Assembly (NCBI GenBank): GCA_002418825.1 | Contig: DIEW01000023.1 | Location: 4,735-37,661, forward strand | Origin: Syntrophaceae bacterium UBA5764 | GTDB lineage: Bacteria; Desulfobacterota; Syntrophia; Syntrophales; Smithellaceae | Length of the DNA stretch: 32,927 nucleotides | Reading direction: 5' to 3' | Shown: positions 7,322-15,284 of the stretch, piece after piece | Position numbering within the stretch: the first letter of the stretch is position 1 | How the letters are laid out: every line of letters starts with the position of its first letter | Program-made: the position numbers and the translations under genes | The notes under the pieces: generated by a model | The model's input: the letters and a program-made list of their open reading frames with translations, nothing else | Databases searched by the model: none | What the model was told of the DNA's origin: nothing

Positions 7322-8509
7322 ATGCAATCTAAACCAAAAAAAACAAATATCCGCGCAAATGGGCACAAAGCTTCCGCCGGGAATACCGATGTTTCGCGAA
7401 CCAAACTCCGTGAGCGGGTGAAGGAACTCACCTGTCTTTATGGCATTGCGCAGGTAGCCTCGAATCCTAATCTTCCGCTAGAACGCAAGCTTAAAGATAT
7501 CGTGCAGCTACTCCCCCCCGCCTGGCAGTACCAACATCGGGCCTGCGCCAGAATCATTATTGACGGACAAGTCTTTCAGAGTCCGGGATTTTGTAATGGT
7601 GAACGACGGCAAACCGCCACCATCTGTATTGCCGGCAGGAATCGGGGAACTGTGGAGATTCATTATCGTAACGGGCGCAGTCTTCTGAAAATGAACCCTT
7701 TCCTCCATGAAGAACAAAACCTGATTGACAATATCGCGAGACAAATTGCGCTCATGATTGAACATGAAGAAGACAGCGCCATCAAAGCCGAGCTTCAAAA
7801 ACAACTGATCCGAACTGATCGCTTGGCTGCTATCGGCCAGCTCGCCGCCGGCGTTGCCCATGAACTCAACGAACCACTGAACACAATTCTGGGATTTGCT
7901 CAACTTGCGCAGAAAACACCGGACCTGCCCCTTCAGACAAAAAATGATCTGGAAAAAATCGCGGATGCTTCTTTGCACGCCCGTAACATTATCCGGGAAC
8001 TTTTAATTTTTGCCCGCCATGGCAAACCGGGTCGCACCCCAGTAAACCTGAACCAGATCATTATGAATGAATTGAAACTGTTTGAAACGATGTGCGCCAA
8101 ATCCGGCGTGGAGCTCAAACGTGTTGTCGATTCCGAGCTGCCAGAGATATTGGCTGACAAATCCCAACTCAGACAAGTAATTTCCAACTTAATTGTCAAT
8201 GCTCTTCAGGCCATGCCCGACGGAGGCACACTTACGCTGCAAACTTCTTTCGACGCATCTTCGGTAAAATTTGTGGTCGAAGATACAGGAATCGGCATGA
8301 GCGACGAAGTCAAGGAAAACATTTTTCTGCCTTTTTATACCACAAAAGATGTCGATCAAGGCACTGGTCTCGGGCTTTCGGTGGTGCACGGCATTATAGC
8401 TTCGCATAAAGGAGAAATATTCGTCAAAAGCGAAAAAGATAAAGGAACGCGTTTTACGGTAACTTTCCCCCGGCAACAGGAAACTGTTTCAAAGGAATAT
8501 GGGATATGA
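7322..8509 (+). CDS. Sensor histidine kinase, NtrB-like partner of the sigma-54 response regulator
   Basis: A 395-residue kinase without obvious membrane segments, hence probably cytoplasmic. Residues ~27-155 form a GAF-like sensory region that starts with a coiled stretch (TKLRERVKELTCLYGIAQVA). The HisKA phosphoacceptor motif is AAGVAHELNEPLNTILGFAQ, with His180 as the expected phosphorylation site. The HATPase domain follows with an N box (NLIVNALQAMPDGG), G1 (DTGIGM) and G2 (GTGLGLSVVHGI). Its stop overlaps the start of the response regulator gene by 4 bases (ATGA), so the two are translationally coupled. A TATAAT (7254-7259) upstream may be a -10 box, without a good -35. The signal is unknown; a nitrogen or redox cue is suggested only by the neighbours. 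Confidence 0.93.
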   Translation: MQSKPKKTNIRANGHKASAGNTDVSRTKLRERVKELTCLYGIAQVASNPNLPLERKLKDIVQLLPPAWQYQHRACARIIIDGQVFQSPGFCNGERRQTATICIAGRNRGTVEIHYRNGRSLLKMNPFLHEEQNLIDNIARQIALMIEHEEDSAIKAELQKQLIRTDRLAAIGQLAAGVAHELNEPLNTILGFAQLAQKTPDLPLQTKNDLEKIADASLHARNIIRELLIFARHGKPGRTPVNLNQIIMNELKLFETMCAKSGVELKRVVDSELPEILADKSQLRQVISNLIVNALQAMPDGGTLTLQTSFDASSVKFVVEDTGIGMSDEVKENIFLPFYTTKDVDQGTGLGLSVVHGIIASHKGEIFVKSEKDKGTRFTVTFPRQQETVSKEYGI

Positions 8510-9882
8510 AAGTCCTCGAAAGAAACAAGATTTTGATCGTGGATGACGCACCTACCGCTCTTGATATTCTGCGGCGCAATCTCAGTTCACAAGACTATCA
8601 GGTCTTTACGGCATCCAATGTCTCAGATGCCGTAAAAATTTTGGAAAGCGTCCCCATCAATCTTGTCATCACGGACTATAAAATGCCCAAAATCAGCGGC
8701 CTTGATCTGATACGGCACATCCGGGAAAACTTTTATGAAACCGAAGTGATCATGATTACCGGATATGCCTCAGTCAAGGGCGCTGTCGAAGCCGTAAAAA
8801 TGGGGGCGGAGGAATATCTTACGAAACCCTTTACGGATGAGGAACTTTTCCATGCCGTAGAACGAGCGCTCAATAAGCAGGAACTGCGCAGGATTGTGCA
8901 AGCGGAAAAGCCTCGATTTTCCGATTCTTACGGCATCGTCGGCAAATCCAGGCTCGTCCGTAAAATGCTCGCGGATATAGAGAAAGCTTCTAAATCTAAT
9001 GCCACAGTGCTTGTGCTGGGGGAGAGCGGTACCGGTAAGGAACTGGTTGCACGGGCCATCCACTACAGTAGCAGGCGGGCATCTGCACCTTTTGTTCCGG
9101 TAAATTGCGGAGCCATTCCCGAAAAACTCTTGGAAAGCGAATTGTTCGGTTACGTTAAAGGAGCATTTACCGGCGCCAACGAGTCCCGTGCGGGATTTTT
9201 CCAAACTGCGGACGGCGGGACTATATTACTCGACGAGGTTAATGAGATGAGCATTGCCATGCAAGTCAAGCTTCTCAGAGTGCTTCAGGATAAACAGGTT
9301 TGCATGGTCGGCGACAGAAAGAGCCGGAAGGTGGATGTCCGCATTATCGCCTCGAGCAATAAAGACCTAAGAGGACTGGTCAACAAAGGCGTTTTTCGTG
9401 AGGATTTATTCTTTCGCCTGAACGTCGTAACGATTACGGTACCTCCGCTGAGAAACCGCCCCGAAGATATCGCAGATTTAATCGCTCATTTTACCGGGAA
9501 GTTTGCCGACGAACTCGGGAAAAATCTTCCCACTTTTTCCGACGAGGTTGTGCAAGCCCTCATGGGCTATGCATGGCCGGGAAATATTCGAGAACTCGAA
9601 AATCTAATCCAGCGACTCATTATCATGACCGACGGACAAAAAATTGAAATCACTGACCTGCCTTCGGTTATGCGTTTTTCCATCACGCCCGGTTCGGTCC
9701 CTTTTCGACCGCTTGCCGAAGAAGAAGCCGCCTATATACGTAGAGTTTTGGCAAGCGTCGGCGGCAATAAATCACGCGCAGCAGAAATCTTGCGTATTGA
9801 TCGCAAAACACTTCGAGACAAGCTCAAGCCAAATGATAGTGAAATCAACATAGCAACCAAGAAAAACAACAAAAGTGTTTAA
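8506..9882 (+). CDS. Sigma-54-dependent response regulator, NtrC family
   Basis: A complete 458-residue NtrC-type activator. The receiver domain (about 8-120) has acidic residues IVDDAP and phosphoacceptor Asp57 (VITDYKMP). The AAA+ domain (about 140-375) has Walker A GESGTGKE (172-179), the sigma-54 contact loop GAFTGA (219-224) and Walker B LLDE (241-244). The C-terminal Fis HTH (GGNKSRAAEILRIDRKTLRDKL region, about 425-450) ends the fold. All key residues are present, so it should be active when phosphorylated by the kinase encoded just before it. The next gene lies 254 bases downstream behind a sigma-54 promoter and a palindrome, making that operon the likely target. Confidence 0.96.
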   Translation: MKVLERNKILIVDDAPTALDILRRNLSSQDYQVFTASNVSDAVKILESVPINLVITDYKMPKISGLDLIRHIRENFYETEVIMITGYASVKGAVEAVKMGAEEYLTKPFTDEELFHAVERALNKQELRRIVQAEKPRFSDSYGIVGKSRLVRKMLADIEKASKSNATVLVLGESGTGKELVARAIHYSSRRASAPFVPVNCGAIPEKLLESELFGYVKGAFTGANESRAGFFQTADGGTILLDEVNEMSIAMQVKLLRVLQDKQVCMVGDRKSRKVDVRIIASSNKDLRGLVNKGVFREDLFFRLNVVTITVPPLRNRPEDIADLIAHFTGKFADELGKNLPTFSDEVVQALMGYAWPGNIRELENLIQRLIIMTDGQKIEITDLPSVMRFSITPGSVPFRPLAEEEAAYIRRVLASVGGNKSRAAEILRIDRKTLRDKLKPNDSEINIATKKNNKSV

Positions 9883-9934
9883 AAAAACCACAGTCTTTTC
9901 CGCGGCAAGAAGCCAATAACGAAATTGAGGAATA

Positions 9935-9952
9935 TTTCCCCAGGTGGGGAAA
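9935..9952. promoter_or_regulatory. Palindromic putative enhancer (UAS) for the NtrC-like regulator
   Basis: TTTCCCCA-GG-TGGGGAAA is a perfect 8-bp inverted repeat with a 2-base centre. It sits about 140 bases upstream of the -24/-12 promoter at 10089, the usual distance for an NtrC-family binding site. Flanking ATAT/TCCC bases extend the symmetry imperfectly. Assignment to the adjacent regulator is inference. Confidence 0.65.
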
Positions 9953-10088
9953 ATATCCCCATTCACTAGCTGTTTTTTGTTCCGATTATCGTTGTAATTG
10001 CTTCGCCGTACCGAACTCTTGTTTCTTTTAGCCTTTAATTTCCAACACTTTCCTTCTTCCTTGTAATTAGCTTTAGCATTTATCCATA

Positions 10089-10103
10089 TGGCACGCAGTT
10101 TGC
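10089..10103 (+). promoter_or_regulatory. Sigma-54 (-24/-12) promoter
   Basis: TGGCACG-CAGT-TTGC matches the sigma-54 consensus TGGCACG-N4-TTGC exactly. The -24 GG (10090-10091) and -12 GC (10102-10103) have the required spacing. Transcription should begin near 10115, about 22 bases before the first gene of the operon. Confidence 0.9.
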
Positions 10104-10136
10104 CCATGAGAATAACTCAAAAGAAAGGGGGGCAAT

Positions 10137-10412
10137 ATGACCAAAAAGACACGGGGTTTATGTTCGACCTGTGCGCATTCAGTCAAATGTATACTCAAGC
10201 GTGCTAAAGACAACATAATGGGTGTTCAGCATTGTGAGGAATACGAAACCGCTTGTCTTCCTGCTGCCGTCCGTTCGCCCGAACAGCCTTCCGAAAGATT
10301 TAAACAGTCACCTTCCAAAATTCTAGGCCTGTGCAGCAATTGTGCTCAATATCCTGTATGTAGCTTTCCCAAACCAGAGTCGGGTGTATGGCATTGCGAG
10401 GAATACAGGTAA
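10137..10412 (+). CDS. Small protein with two Cys/His repeats (CxxC...HCEEY), first gene of the sigma-54 operon
   Basis: I do not recognise a named family. The 91-residue protein is two copies of one motif. Copy 1 has Cys9, Cys12, Cys18 and His32-Cys33 in the pattern GLCSTCA...C...GVQHCEEY. Copy 2 has Cys66, Cys69, Cys75 and His86-Cys87 in GLCSNCA...C...GVWHCEEY. The four Cys per copy suggest binding of zinc or an iron-sulfur cluster; which one is unknown. The linker (about 40-60) is Pro/Ser/Glu-rich and probably flexible. A strong AGGGGGG ribosome-binding site precedes the ATG. As the first gene behind the sigma-54 promoter, it may be an assembly factor, a small electron carrier or a regulatory subunit of the complex encoded next. 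Confidence 0.85.
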   Translation: MTKKTRGLCSTCAHSVKCILKRAKDNIMGVQHCEEYETACLPAAVRSPEQPSERFKQSPSKILGLCSNCAQYPVCSFPKPESGVWHCEEYR

Positions 10413-10462
10413 GACATTTCGCGAAACAAAAGAAGATCTGTTCAATCGAGGAAAGGATATAC

Positions 10463-11341
10463 ATGGATACAAAAAACATTCTTGATATTATAAAAAAGCA
10501 CAACAAAAACAAGGTCTCGCTTATTTCCATACTGGAAGAAATCCAAGGAGCCTATACATACCTACCCGAAAAGGCTTTGCGGCTGTTGGCCAAAGAAACC
10601 GGATGTTCATTGACGGATATTTACGGCGTCGCCACCTTCTACAAAACCTTCAGTTTGAAACCCAAAGGCAAACATTGCGTTTCTGTATGTCTGGGCACAG
10701 CATGCCATGTCCGTGGCGCACAAAACATCGTCGAGGAATTCAAACGTGAACTCAGCATATCTCCGGGCGAAACCACGCCCGACAATGAAATAACTTTAGA
10801 AACGGTCAATTGCCTCGGAGCCTGCGCTCTGGGACCGACCGTTGTGTCTGATGGCCAATATTTTCCACATGTCAGTAAAAGCAGCGTAAAAGAAATCATA
10901 ACTAGAACCAAAGGCGGCGGGAGAAGCATCGCTGCTGAAGCGGACATCCGTATATTTCCACTGCAGGTTTCCTGTCCCCTCTGCGGAAAAAGCCTTATGG
11001 ATCACGATTATATTATCAACGGCCATCCGTCCGTTAAATTCAATGTTTCGATGAACGGTAAAAAAGTGTGGCTGCGCATGTCATGCCTTTACGGCAAACA
11101 CACCGTTGAGTTAGAAAATCAGCTCCCGCCAAACGAGCTATCCCGCTTTCATTGTCCGCATTGCCATAATGAATTCCCGAGTTTTTCCACCTGCCCGGAA
11201 TGCGGCGCTTCCATGGCCGCCCTGTTTGTCCGCGAAAAGTGCTCATGGGAAGTGTGTATGCGCCAAGGGTGTCAGGGGCACATATTGAACCTGGATCAGA
11301 TCAATCTGCATAAAAAATCCGACAAAGGGAAAAATAAATGA
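10463..11341 (+). CDS. NuoE/HydC-like [2Fe-2S] subunit with zinc-ribbon C-terminal extension
   Basis: Residues 1-150 match the 24-kDa NuoE family: a helical N-terminus (ILEEIQGAYTYLPEKAL) and a thioredoxin-like [2Fe-2S] domain with Cys76-x4-Cys81 (CLGTAC) and Cys117-x3-Cys121 (CLGAC). In complex I and in HydABC-type enzymes this subunit binds NuoF. Residues ~165-292 are an extension not found in standard NuoE. It holds CPLC (171-174) and further CxxC pairs (HCPHC, TCPEC), arranged like tandem zinc ribbons. ATG 10463 is chosen because GAAAGGA lies just upstream; an in-frame ATG at 10388 would overlap the preceding gene and add residues unrelated to NuoE. The stop overlaps the next start by 4 bases. 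Confidence 0.92.
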   Translation: MDTKNILDIIKKHNKNKVSLISILEEIQGAYTYLPEKALRLLAKETGCSLTDIYGVATFYKTFSLKPKGKHCVSVCLGTACHVRGAQNIVEEFKRELSISPGETTPDNEITLETVNCLGACALGPTVVSDGQYFPHVSKSSVKEIITRTKGGGRSIAAEADIRIFPLQVSCPLCGKSLMDHDYIINGHPSVKFNVSMNGKKVWLRMSCLYGKHTVELENQLPPNELSRFHCPHCHNEFPSFSTCPECGASMAALFVREKCSWEVCMRQGCQGHILNLDQINLHKKSDKGKNK

Positions 11342-14300
11342 ATGCTTTTCAAACCGTCGCTGAATTCAAGGCGTACCGCAAATCCATTATTGAGAATCAT
11401 AAAAAACATCCGGCCAAACCCTGCCTCGTTATTTGCGGCGGGACAGGCGGCCAGGCCAGTGGCTCGAACGATTTAATACGAATCATCAAACGTCGGATTC
11501 TGGAGCAGAATCTACAAGACAAACTTGCTCTCCGCATCACAGGTTGCCTGGGCTTCTGCGAAATGGACCCGTTCATCATCGTCGAACCGGGATATAATCT
11601 GTACCCGAAGCTGAAGATGGTAGACGTGTCCAGAATAGTCGACGCAGCCGTAAAAGGCGAGGTAGTTGAAGAACTCCTATACCGAGAGCCGGGTTCGACG
11701 GTCAAACGCTTTACAGAACAGGATATTCCCTTCTTTCAAGGGCAAACCCGGATTGTTCTCGGCCAAAACCAGCATCTGGACCCCATCCGGATCAGCAATT
11801 ATTTGAAAACGGGCGGTTATGAGGCACTAGAAAAAGCGCTGGAAAAACCGGACGGTAATTGGATCGTGGAAGAAATCCTGAAATCCAGGCTGCGCGGACG
11901 AGGCGGTGCGGGGTTTCTAACCGGGAAAAAATGGGAGCTGGCGCGGAATGTAAATAAGGGGCATACGCCGAAGTACATAATATGCAATGCGGATGAGGGG
12001 GATCCAGGCGCGTACATGGACCGCAGCATGCTCGAAGGCAATCCTCATGCGGTCATCGAAGGCATGATCATCGCGGCTATCGCCATCGGAGCCAATAATG
12101 GCATCATTTATGTGCGCACGGAATATCCTCTGGCTATCAAGCATGCCTCCATCGCCCTGAGAGAAGCCCGCCGTTTGGATCTTCTGGGGAAAAACATTTT
12201 AGGTACGAGCATTGATTTCGATATTGAAATTTTTCAAGGAGCCGGTGCATTCGTCTGCGGAGAGGAAACGGCATTGATCAAATCCATCGAAGGCAAGATG
12301 GGTGAACCTCGTCAGCGTCCTCCCTTTCCGATTCAAAAAGGACTTTTCGGTCACCCAACCTGCATCAACAACGTCGAAACACTGTCGAACATTCCCTACA
12401 TCATCAAACACGGCGCCGACGAGTATCTGAAGATTGGCACGGCAAATAATTCCGGAACCAAGATTTTCTCCCTAGTCGGCAAGATAAAAAATACCGGACT
12501 GGTTGAGGTCCCGCTCGGCACACCGATTAGTACGGTGGTTTATGATATCGGCGGTGGCCCCTCGGGATCAGCTAAAATTAAAGCCATACAGACCGGTGGC
12601 CCATCTGGCGGCTGCATACCTTCTTCAATGTTCGACTTGCCCATAGACTACGACAGCCTGGCAAAGGCCGGATCCATTATGGGATCGGGAGGTATGATTG
12701 TCATGGATCAAAACACCTGCATGGTGGATGTCGCCAAATATTTTATGAATTTTCTGAAAGATGAATCCTGCGGGAAGTGTTTTACTTGCCGTAAAGGAAC
12801 ACAGCGTTTACATGAAATTCTGGAAGACATCACGCGGGGCAAAGGGACTTCCGGGCACCTCATCCTTCTAGATGAACTTGCGCAAACTGTGAAGGATACC
12901 ACCATGTGCGGTCTTGGCCAAACCGCGGCAAATCCCGTTTTGAGCACGTTGAGATATTTCCGTGACGAATATGAACGGCATATCAACGACAAACGATGCG
13001 ATGCTTTCGTCTGTAAAGAACTCACCGGAGCCCCCTGTCAGGCGGCATGTCCCGTGGACACTGAACCGTGGCACTATGTTGCCCTTGTGGAAAAAGGCGA
13101 ATACGAGGAAGCTTACCGTGTGATCCGTTCGGCCAATCCGTTTCCCGCCGTTAGCTCTCGGGTATGTGACCGCAAATGCGAAAGCCGCTGCAATCTGGGC
13201 ATAAGCGGCGGAGAGGCCGTCGGCATCCGTGCCATCAAACGGTTTGTCACCGACAGAATTGATTCTTCTGCCTATAAACCGAAGTTGGGAAGGAAAAAGA
13301 AACAAGAAATCGCCGTAGTCGGCGCCGGACCGGCAGGAGTTACCGCGGCTCATTGTCTTTCTCTCCTCGGATACGGGGTCACCGTCTTTGAAGCGGAAGA
13401 CAGACCGGGCGGCATGCTGTCTTGCTCGCTGCCGTCATATCGGCTACCCAAAAACATCGTGGAGAAAGAAATCAAAACCCTTCTCAACAAAAACATCAAA
13501 GTGGAATACGGGAGAGCACTGGGGAAAGATTTGACTATCCAGGATCTGCAGCAAAAATTCAGTGCGATATTTCTGTCCATTGGGGCGCATGAAAGCTGGC
13601 CTCTGAATCTGGAAAATGAAGACGTCGAAGGCGTTTTTCCTTCCATACAGTTTTTGAAAGCATTCAACATGAGAGGCGAGGAACTTGCGCGGGGTCATGT
13701 GGGCGTCATCGGCGGAGGGAATTCAGCAGTGGATGCCGCCAGAGTGGCGCTGCGGCAGAAAGAGGTCATCAGTGTGTCTCTTCTCTATCGACGCACACGT
13801 GAAGAGATGCCTGCTTATGAAGAAGAAATTGACGCGGCCCTTGAAGAAGGCGTGAGAATTGAAACCCTAATCTCGCCAGTCAAAATCCATGTCCGTCAGG
13901 AAGAAATTGAGGCAGCTATCCGTGAAGGCGTCGAGTTGGAAACTCTTGTGACGCCCATCAAGATTTATTCTAAAGAAGGCCGCGTGGTGGGAATTGAATG
14001 CATTAAAAACCGTCTCGGCGAGATAGATGCCTCAGGTCGTCGCAAGCCCACCCCGATTCCCGGAAGCGAATTCAGACTGGAACTGGACACCCTGATAGTG
14101 GCTATCGGCGAAAAACCAAAAAGCGAATTCCTTGCTCACATGGGTCTGGAAATCGATAAGGGCGGCAGAATCAAGATCAACAGAAAAACTCTGGAGACAA
14201 GCATGAAAGGCGTGTTCGCGGGTGGTGACCTGGTGACTGGTCCCAACACCGTGATTGACGCCATCGCCACTGGCAAAAAAGCCGCACAAAGTATTGACCG

Positions 14301-14592
14301 TTTTTTGCAAAACAAGCCATTGACAATACCGGCCACGCCTAAGCTACCTAGTATCTTTATCGAACCAGCCGCAGTCGACGAGACGGCGGCCCAGGCATTA
14401 AGACGCGTCGAGCCCGCGGTGCTGCCGCCTTCAGCAAGAATAAAGAACTTCCGTGAAGTCACCATGGCCTTGCCGGAAGATCAGGCACGTGCAGAATGCA
14501 GACGTTGCCTGCGCTGTGATCTCGCTTTCACCAGCAAGCAAACGATCGGACAACCAATGGCTGTCGCCATGGGAGGTGTGCAACATGATTAA
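11338..14592 (+). CDS. NuoF-GltD fusion: NADH/FMN iron-sulfur subunit joined to a glutamate-synthase small-subunit-like flavoprotein
   Basis: A 1084-residue two-enzyme fusion. Residues ~25-110 are a thioredoxin-like [2Fe-2S] domain of HydB type. About 120-540 are NuoF, with the NADH/FMN site (RGRGGAGFLTGKKW, then CNADEGDPGAYMDR), an SLBB region, and a [4Fe-4S] motif C478-x2-C481-x2-C484 with a later CGLGQ Cys. About 545-640 are the Fe-S domain of GltD (CQAACPV, CDRKCESRC). From 650 on is the FAD/NAD(P) reductase, with VVGAGPAGV near 662 and VIGGGNSAVDAAR near 791, ending in GVFAGGDLVTGPNTV. A last ECRRCLRC motif sits near the C-terminus. Oddities are a 26-residue tandem duplication at 829-880, and Gly38 where the second Cys of CGGTGC is expected. 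Likely role: exchange of electrons between NAD(H), ferredoxin and the GltB-like partner. Confidence 0.94.
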   Translation: MNAFQTVAEFKAYRKSIIENHKKHPAKPCLVICGGTGGQASGSNDLIRIIKRRILEQNLQDKLALRITGCLGFCEMDPFIIVEPGYNLYPKLKMVDVSRIVDAAVKGEVVEELLYREPGSTVKRFTEQDIPFFQGQTRIVLGQNQHLDPIRISNYLKTGGYEALEKALEKPDGNWIVEEILKSRLRGRGGAGFLTGKKWELARNVNKGHTPKYIICNADEGDPGAYMDRSMLEGNPHAVIEGMIIAAIAIGANNGIIYVRTEYPLAIKHASIALREARRLDLLGKNILGTSIDFDIEIFQGAGAFVCGEETALIKSIEGKMGEPRQRPPFPIQKGLFGHPTCINNVETLSNIPYIIKHGADEYLKIGTANNSGTKIFSLVGKIKNTGLVEVPLGTPISTVVYDIGGGPSGSAKIKAIQTGGPSGGCIPSSMFDLPIDYDSLAKAGSIMGSGGMIVMDQNTCMVDVAKYFMNFLKDESCGKCFTCRKGTQRLHEILEDITRGKGTSGHLILLDELAQTVKDTTMCGLGQTAANPVLSTLRYFRDEYERHINDKRCDAFVCKELTGAPCQAACPVDTEPWHYVALVEKGEYEEAYRVIRSANPFPAVSSRVCDRKCESRCNLGISGGEAVGIRAIKRFVTDRIDSSAYKPKLGRKKKQEIAVVGAGPAGVTAAHCLSLLGYGVTVFEAEDRPGGMLSCSLPSYRLPKNIVEKEIKTLLNKNIKVEYGRALGKDLTIQDLQQKFSAIFLSIGAHESWPLNLENEDVEGVFPSIQFLKAFNMRGEELARGHVGVIGGGNSAVDAARVALRQKEVISVSLLYRRTREEMPAYEEEIDAALEEGVRIETLISPVKIHVRQEEIEAAIREGVELETLVTPIKIYSKEGRVVGIECIKNRLGEIDASGRRKPTPIPGSEFRLELDTLIVAIGEKPKSEFLAHMGLEIDKGGRIKINRKTLETSMKGVFAGGDLVTGPNTVIDAIATGKKAAQSIDRFLQNKPLTIPATPKLPSIFIEPAAVDETAAQALRRVEPAVLPPSARIKNFREVTMALPEDQARAECRRCLRCDLAFTSKQTIGQPMAVAMGGVQHD
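13822..13977 (+). repeat. In-frame tandem duplication of 26 codons inside the GltD domain
   Basis: Copy 1 (13822-13899, residues 829-854) begins EEIDAALEEGVRIETL. Copy 2 (13900-13977, residues 855-880) begins EEIEAAIREGVELETL. By eye 14 of 26 residues are identical, while the codons differ widely, so the duplication is old and not an assembly artefact. Ordinary GltD proteins, as I know them, have one copy of this segment before the ...EIDASGRRKP stretch. Confidence 0.85.
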
Positions 14593-15262
14593 TCTGACAA
14601 TAAATGGTTTGCCCGTATCAGTGGAAAAGGGCACTACAATTCTCGATGCAGCAAAGTTTTACGGCTTTCCCATCCCGACGCTGTGTCATAAAGAAGGGCT
14701 TTCACCTTACGGGGCATGCAGGCTCTGCGTGGTCGAAATCGGCGAAGGATCTGCCGCTAAACTAGTTTCCTCCTGCACCTATCCCGTTGAAGATGGTCTT
14801 AAGGTGAGAACCGCCTCTGAACGCGTCCTCAAGGCAAGAAGAATAATCATCGAACTTTTGCTCGCGTCCTGTCCGCAGTCCAAGACTATCCAGGATATCG
14901 CATCCCGGCATAACGTGCGCCAGCAGCGATTCCGCCAGGAGTACGAAGACTGTATTCTCTGCGGATTATGCGTGCGGATGTGCAAGGAACAAATGATGGC
15001 CGGAGCCATAGGATTCCGCGGCCGCGGGCAAAACAGGAGCATTGGCACACCGTTTGACATTAAATCCGAAGTGTGCCGGCTCTGCGGCGGCTGTATAGAA
15101 GTCTGCCCCGCCTGTCAAACCCGCTGCACGTATACAGAACCGGGAAAAGCTATCTGCGGTGGTTGCGCGAACCTGGCGCCGCCTTGCATCGAGAAGGAAC
15201 AGTTCCACGACATGATGTGTTACATGTCACCCTGCGTGGCGTGCGAAATAAAAAAAGCTTAA
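14585..15262 (+). CDS. NuoG-N/HydA-N-like ferredoxin subunit with [2Fe-2S], two [4Fe-4S] and a Cys-rich tail
   Basis: 225 residues. The N-terminal plant-type [2Fe-2S] domain has Cys34, Cys45, Cys48 and Cys64, as in NuoG and HydA. The His-Cys cluster motif that normally follows in NuoG is missing: only Cys96 remains in LLLASCPQSK. Two [4Fe-4S] motifs come next: C123-x2-C126-x2-C129-x3-C133 and C164-x2-C167-x2-C170-x3-C174. The last 50 residues carry eight more Cys (177, 181, 191, 194, 201, 212, 217, 220), enough for another metal site. The ATG at 14585 has GGAGG upstream and overlaps the fusion gene by 8 bases. A longer frame from 14453 would run inside that gene and is rejected. Probable ferredoxin-exchange or wiring subunit of the complex. 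Confidence 0.9.
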   Translation: MINLTINGLPVSVEKGTTILDAAKFYGFPIPTLCHKEGLSPYGACRLCVVEIGEGSAAKLVSSCTYPVEDGLKVRTASERVLKARRIIIELLLASCPQSKTIQDIASRHNVRQQRFRQEYEDCILCGLCVRMCKEQMMAGAIGFRGRGQNRSIGTPFDIKSEVCRLCGGCIEVCPACQTRCTYTEPGKAICGGCANLAPPCIEKEQFHDMMCYMSPCVACEIKKA

Positions 15263-15284
15263 ACCCAGAAAGGAGTATTTATAT

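Noticed and set aside
10463..15262. Reading the Nuo-like genes as part of respiratory complex I
   Set aside because: No membrane subunits or NuoB/C/D/I genes are present; NuoF is fused to GltD and the next gene is GltB-like, so this is a soluble enzyme.
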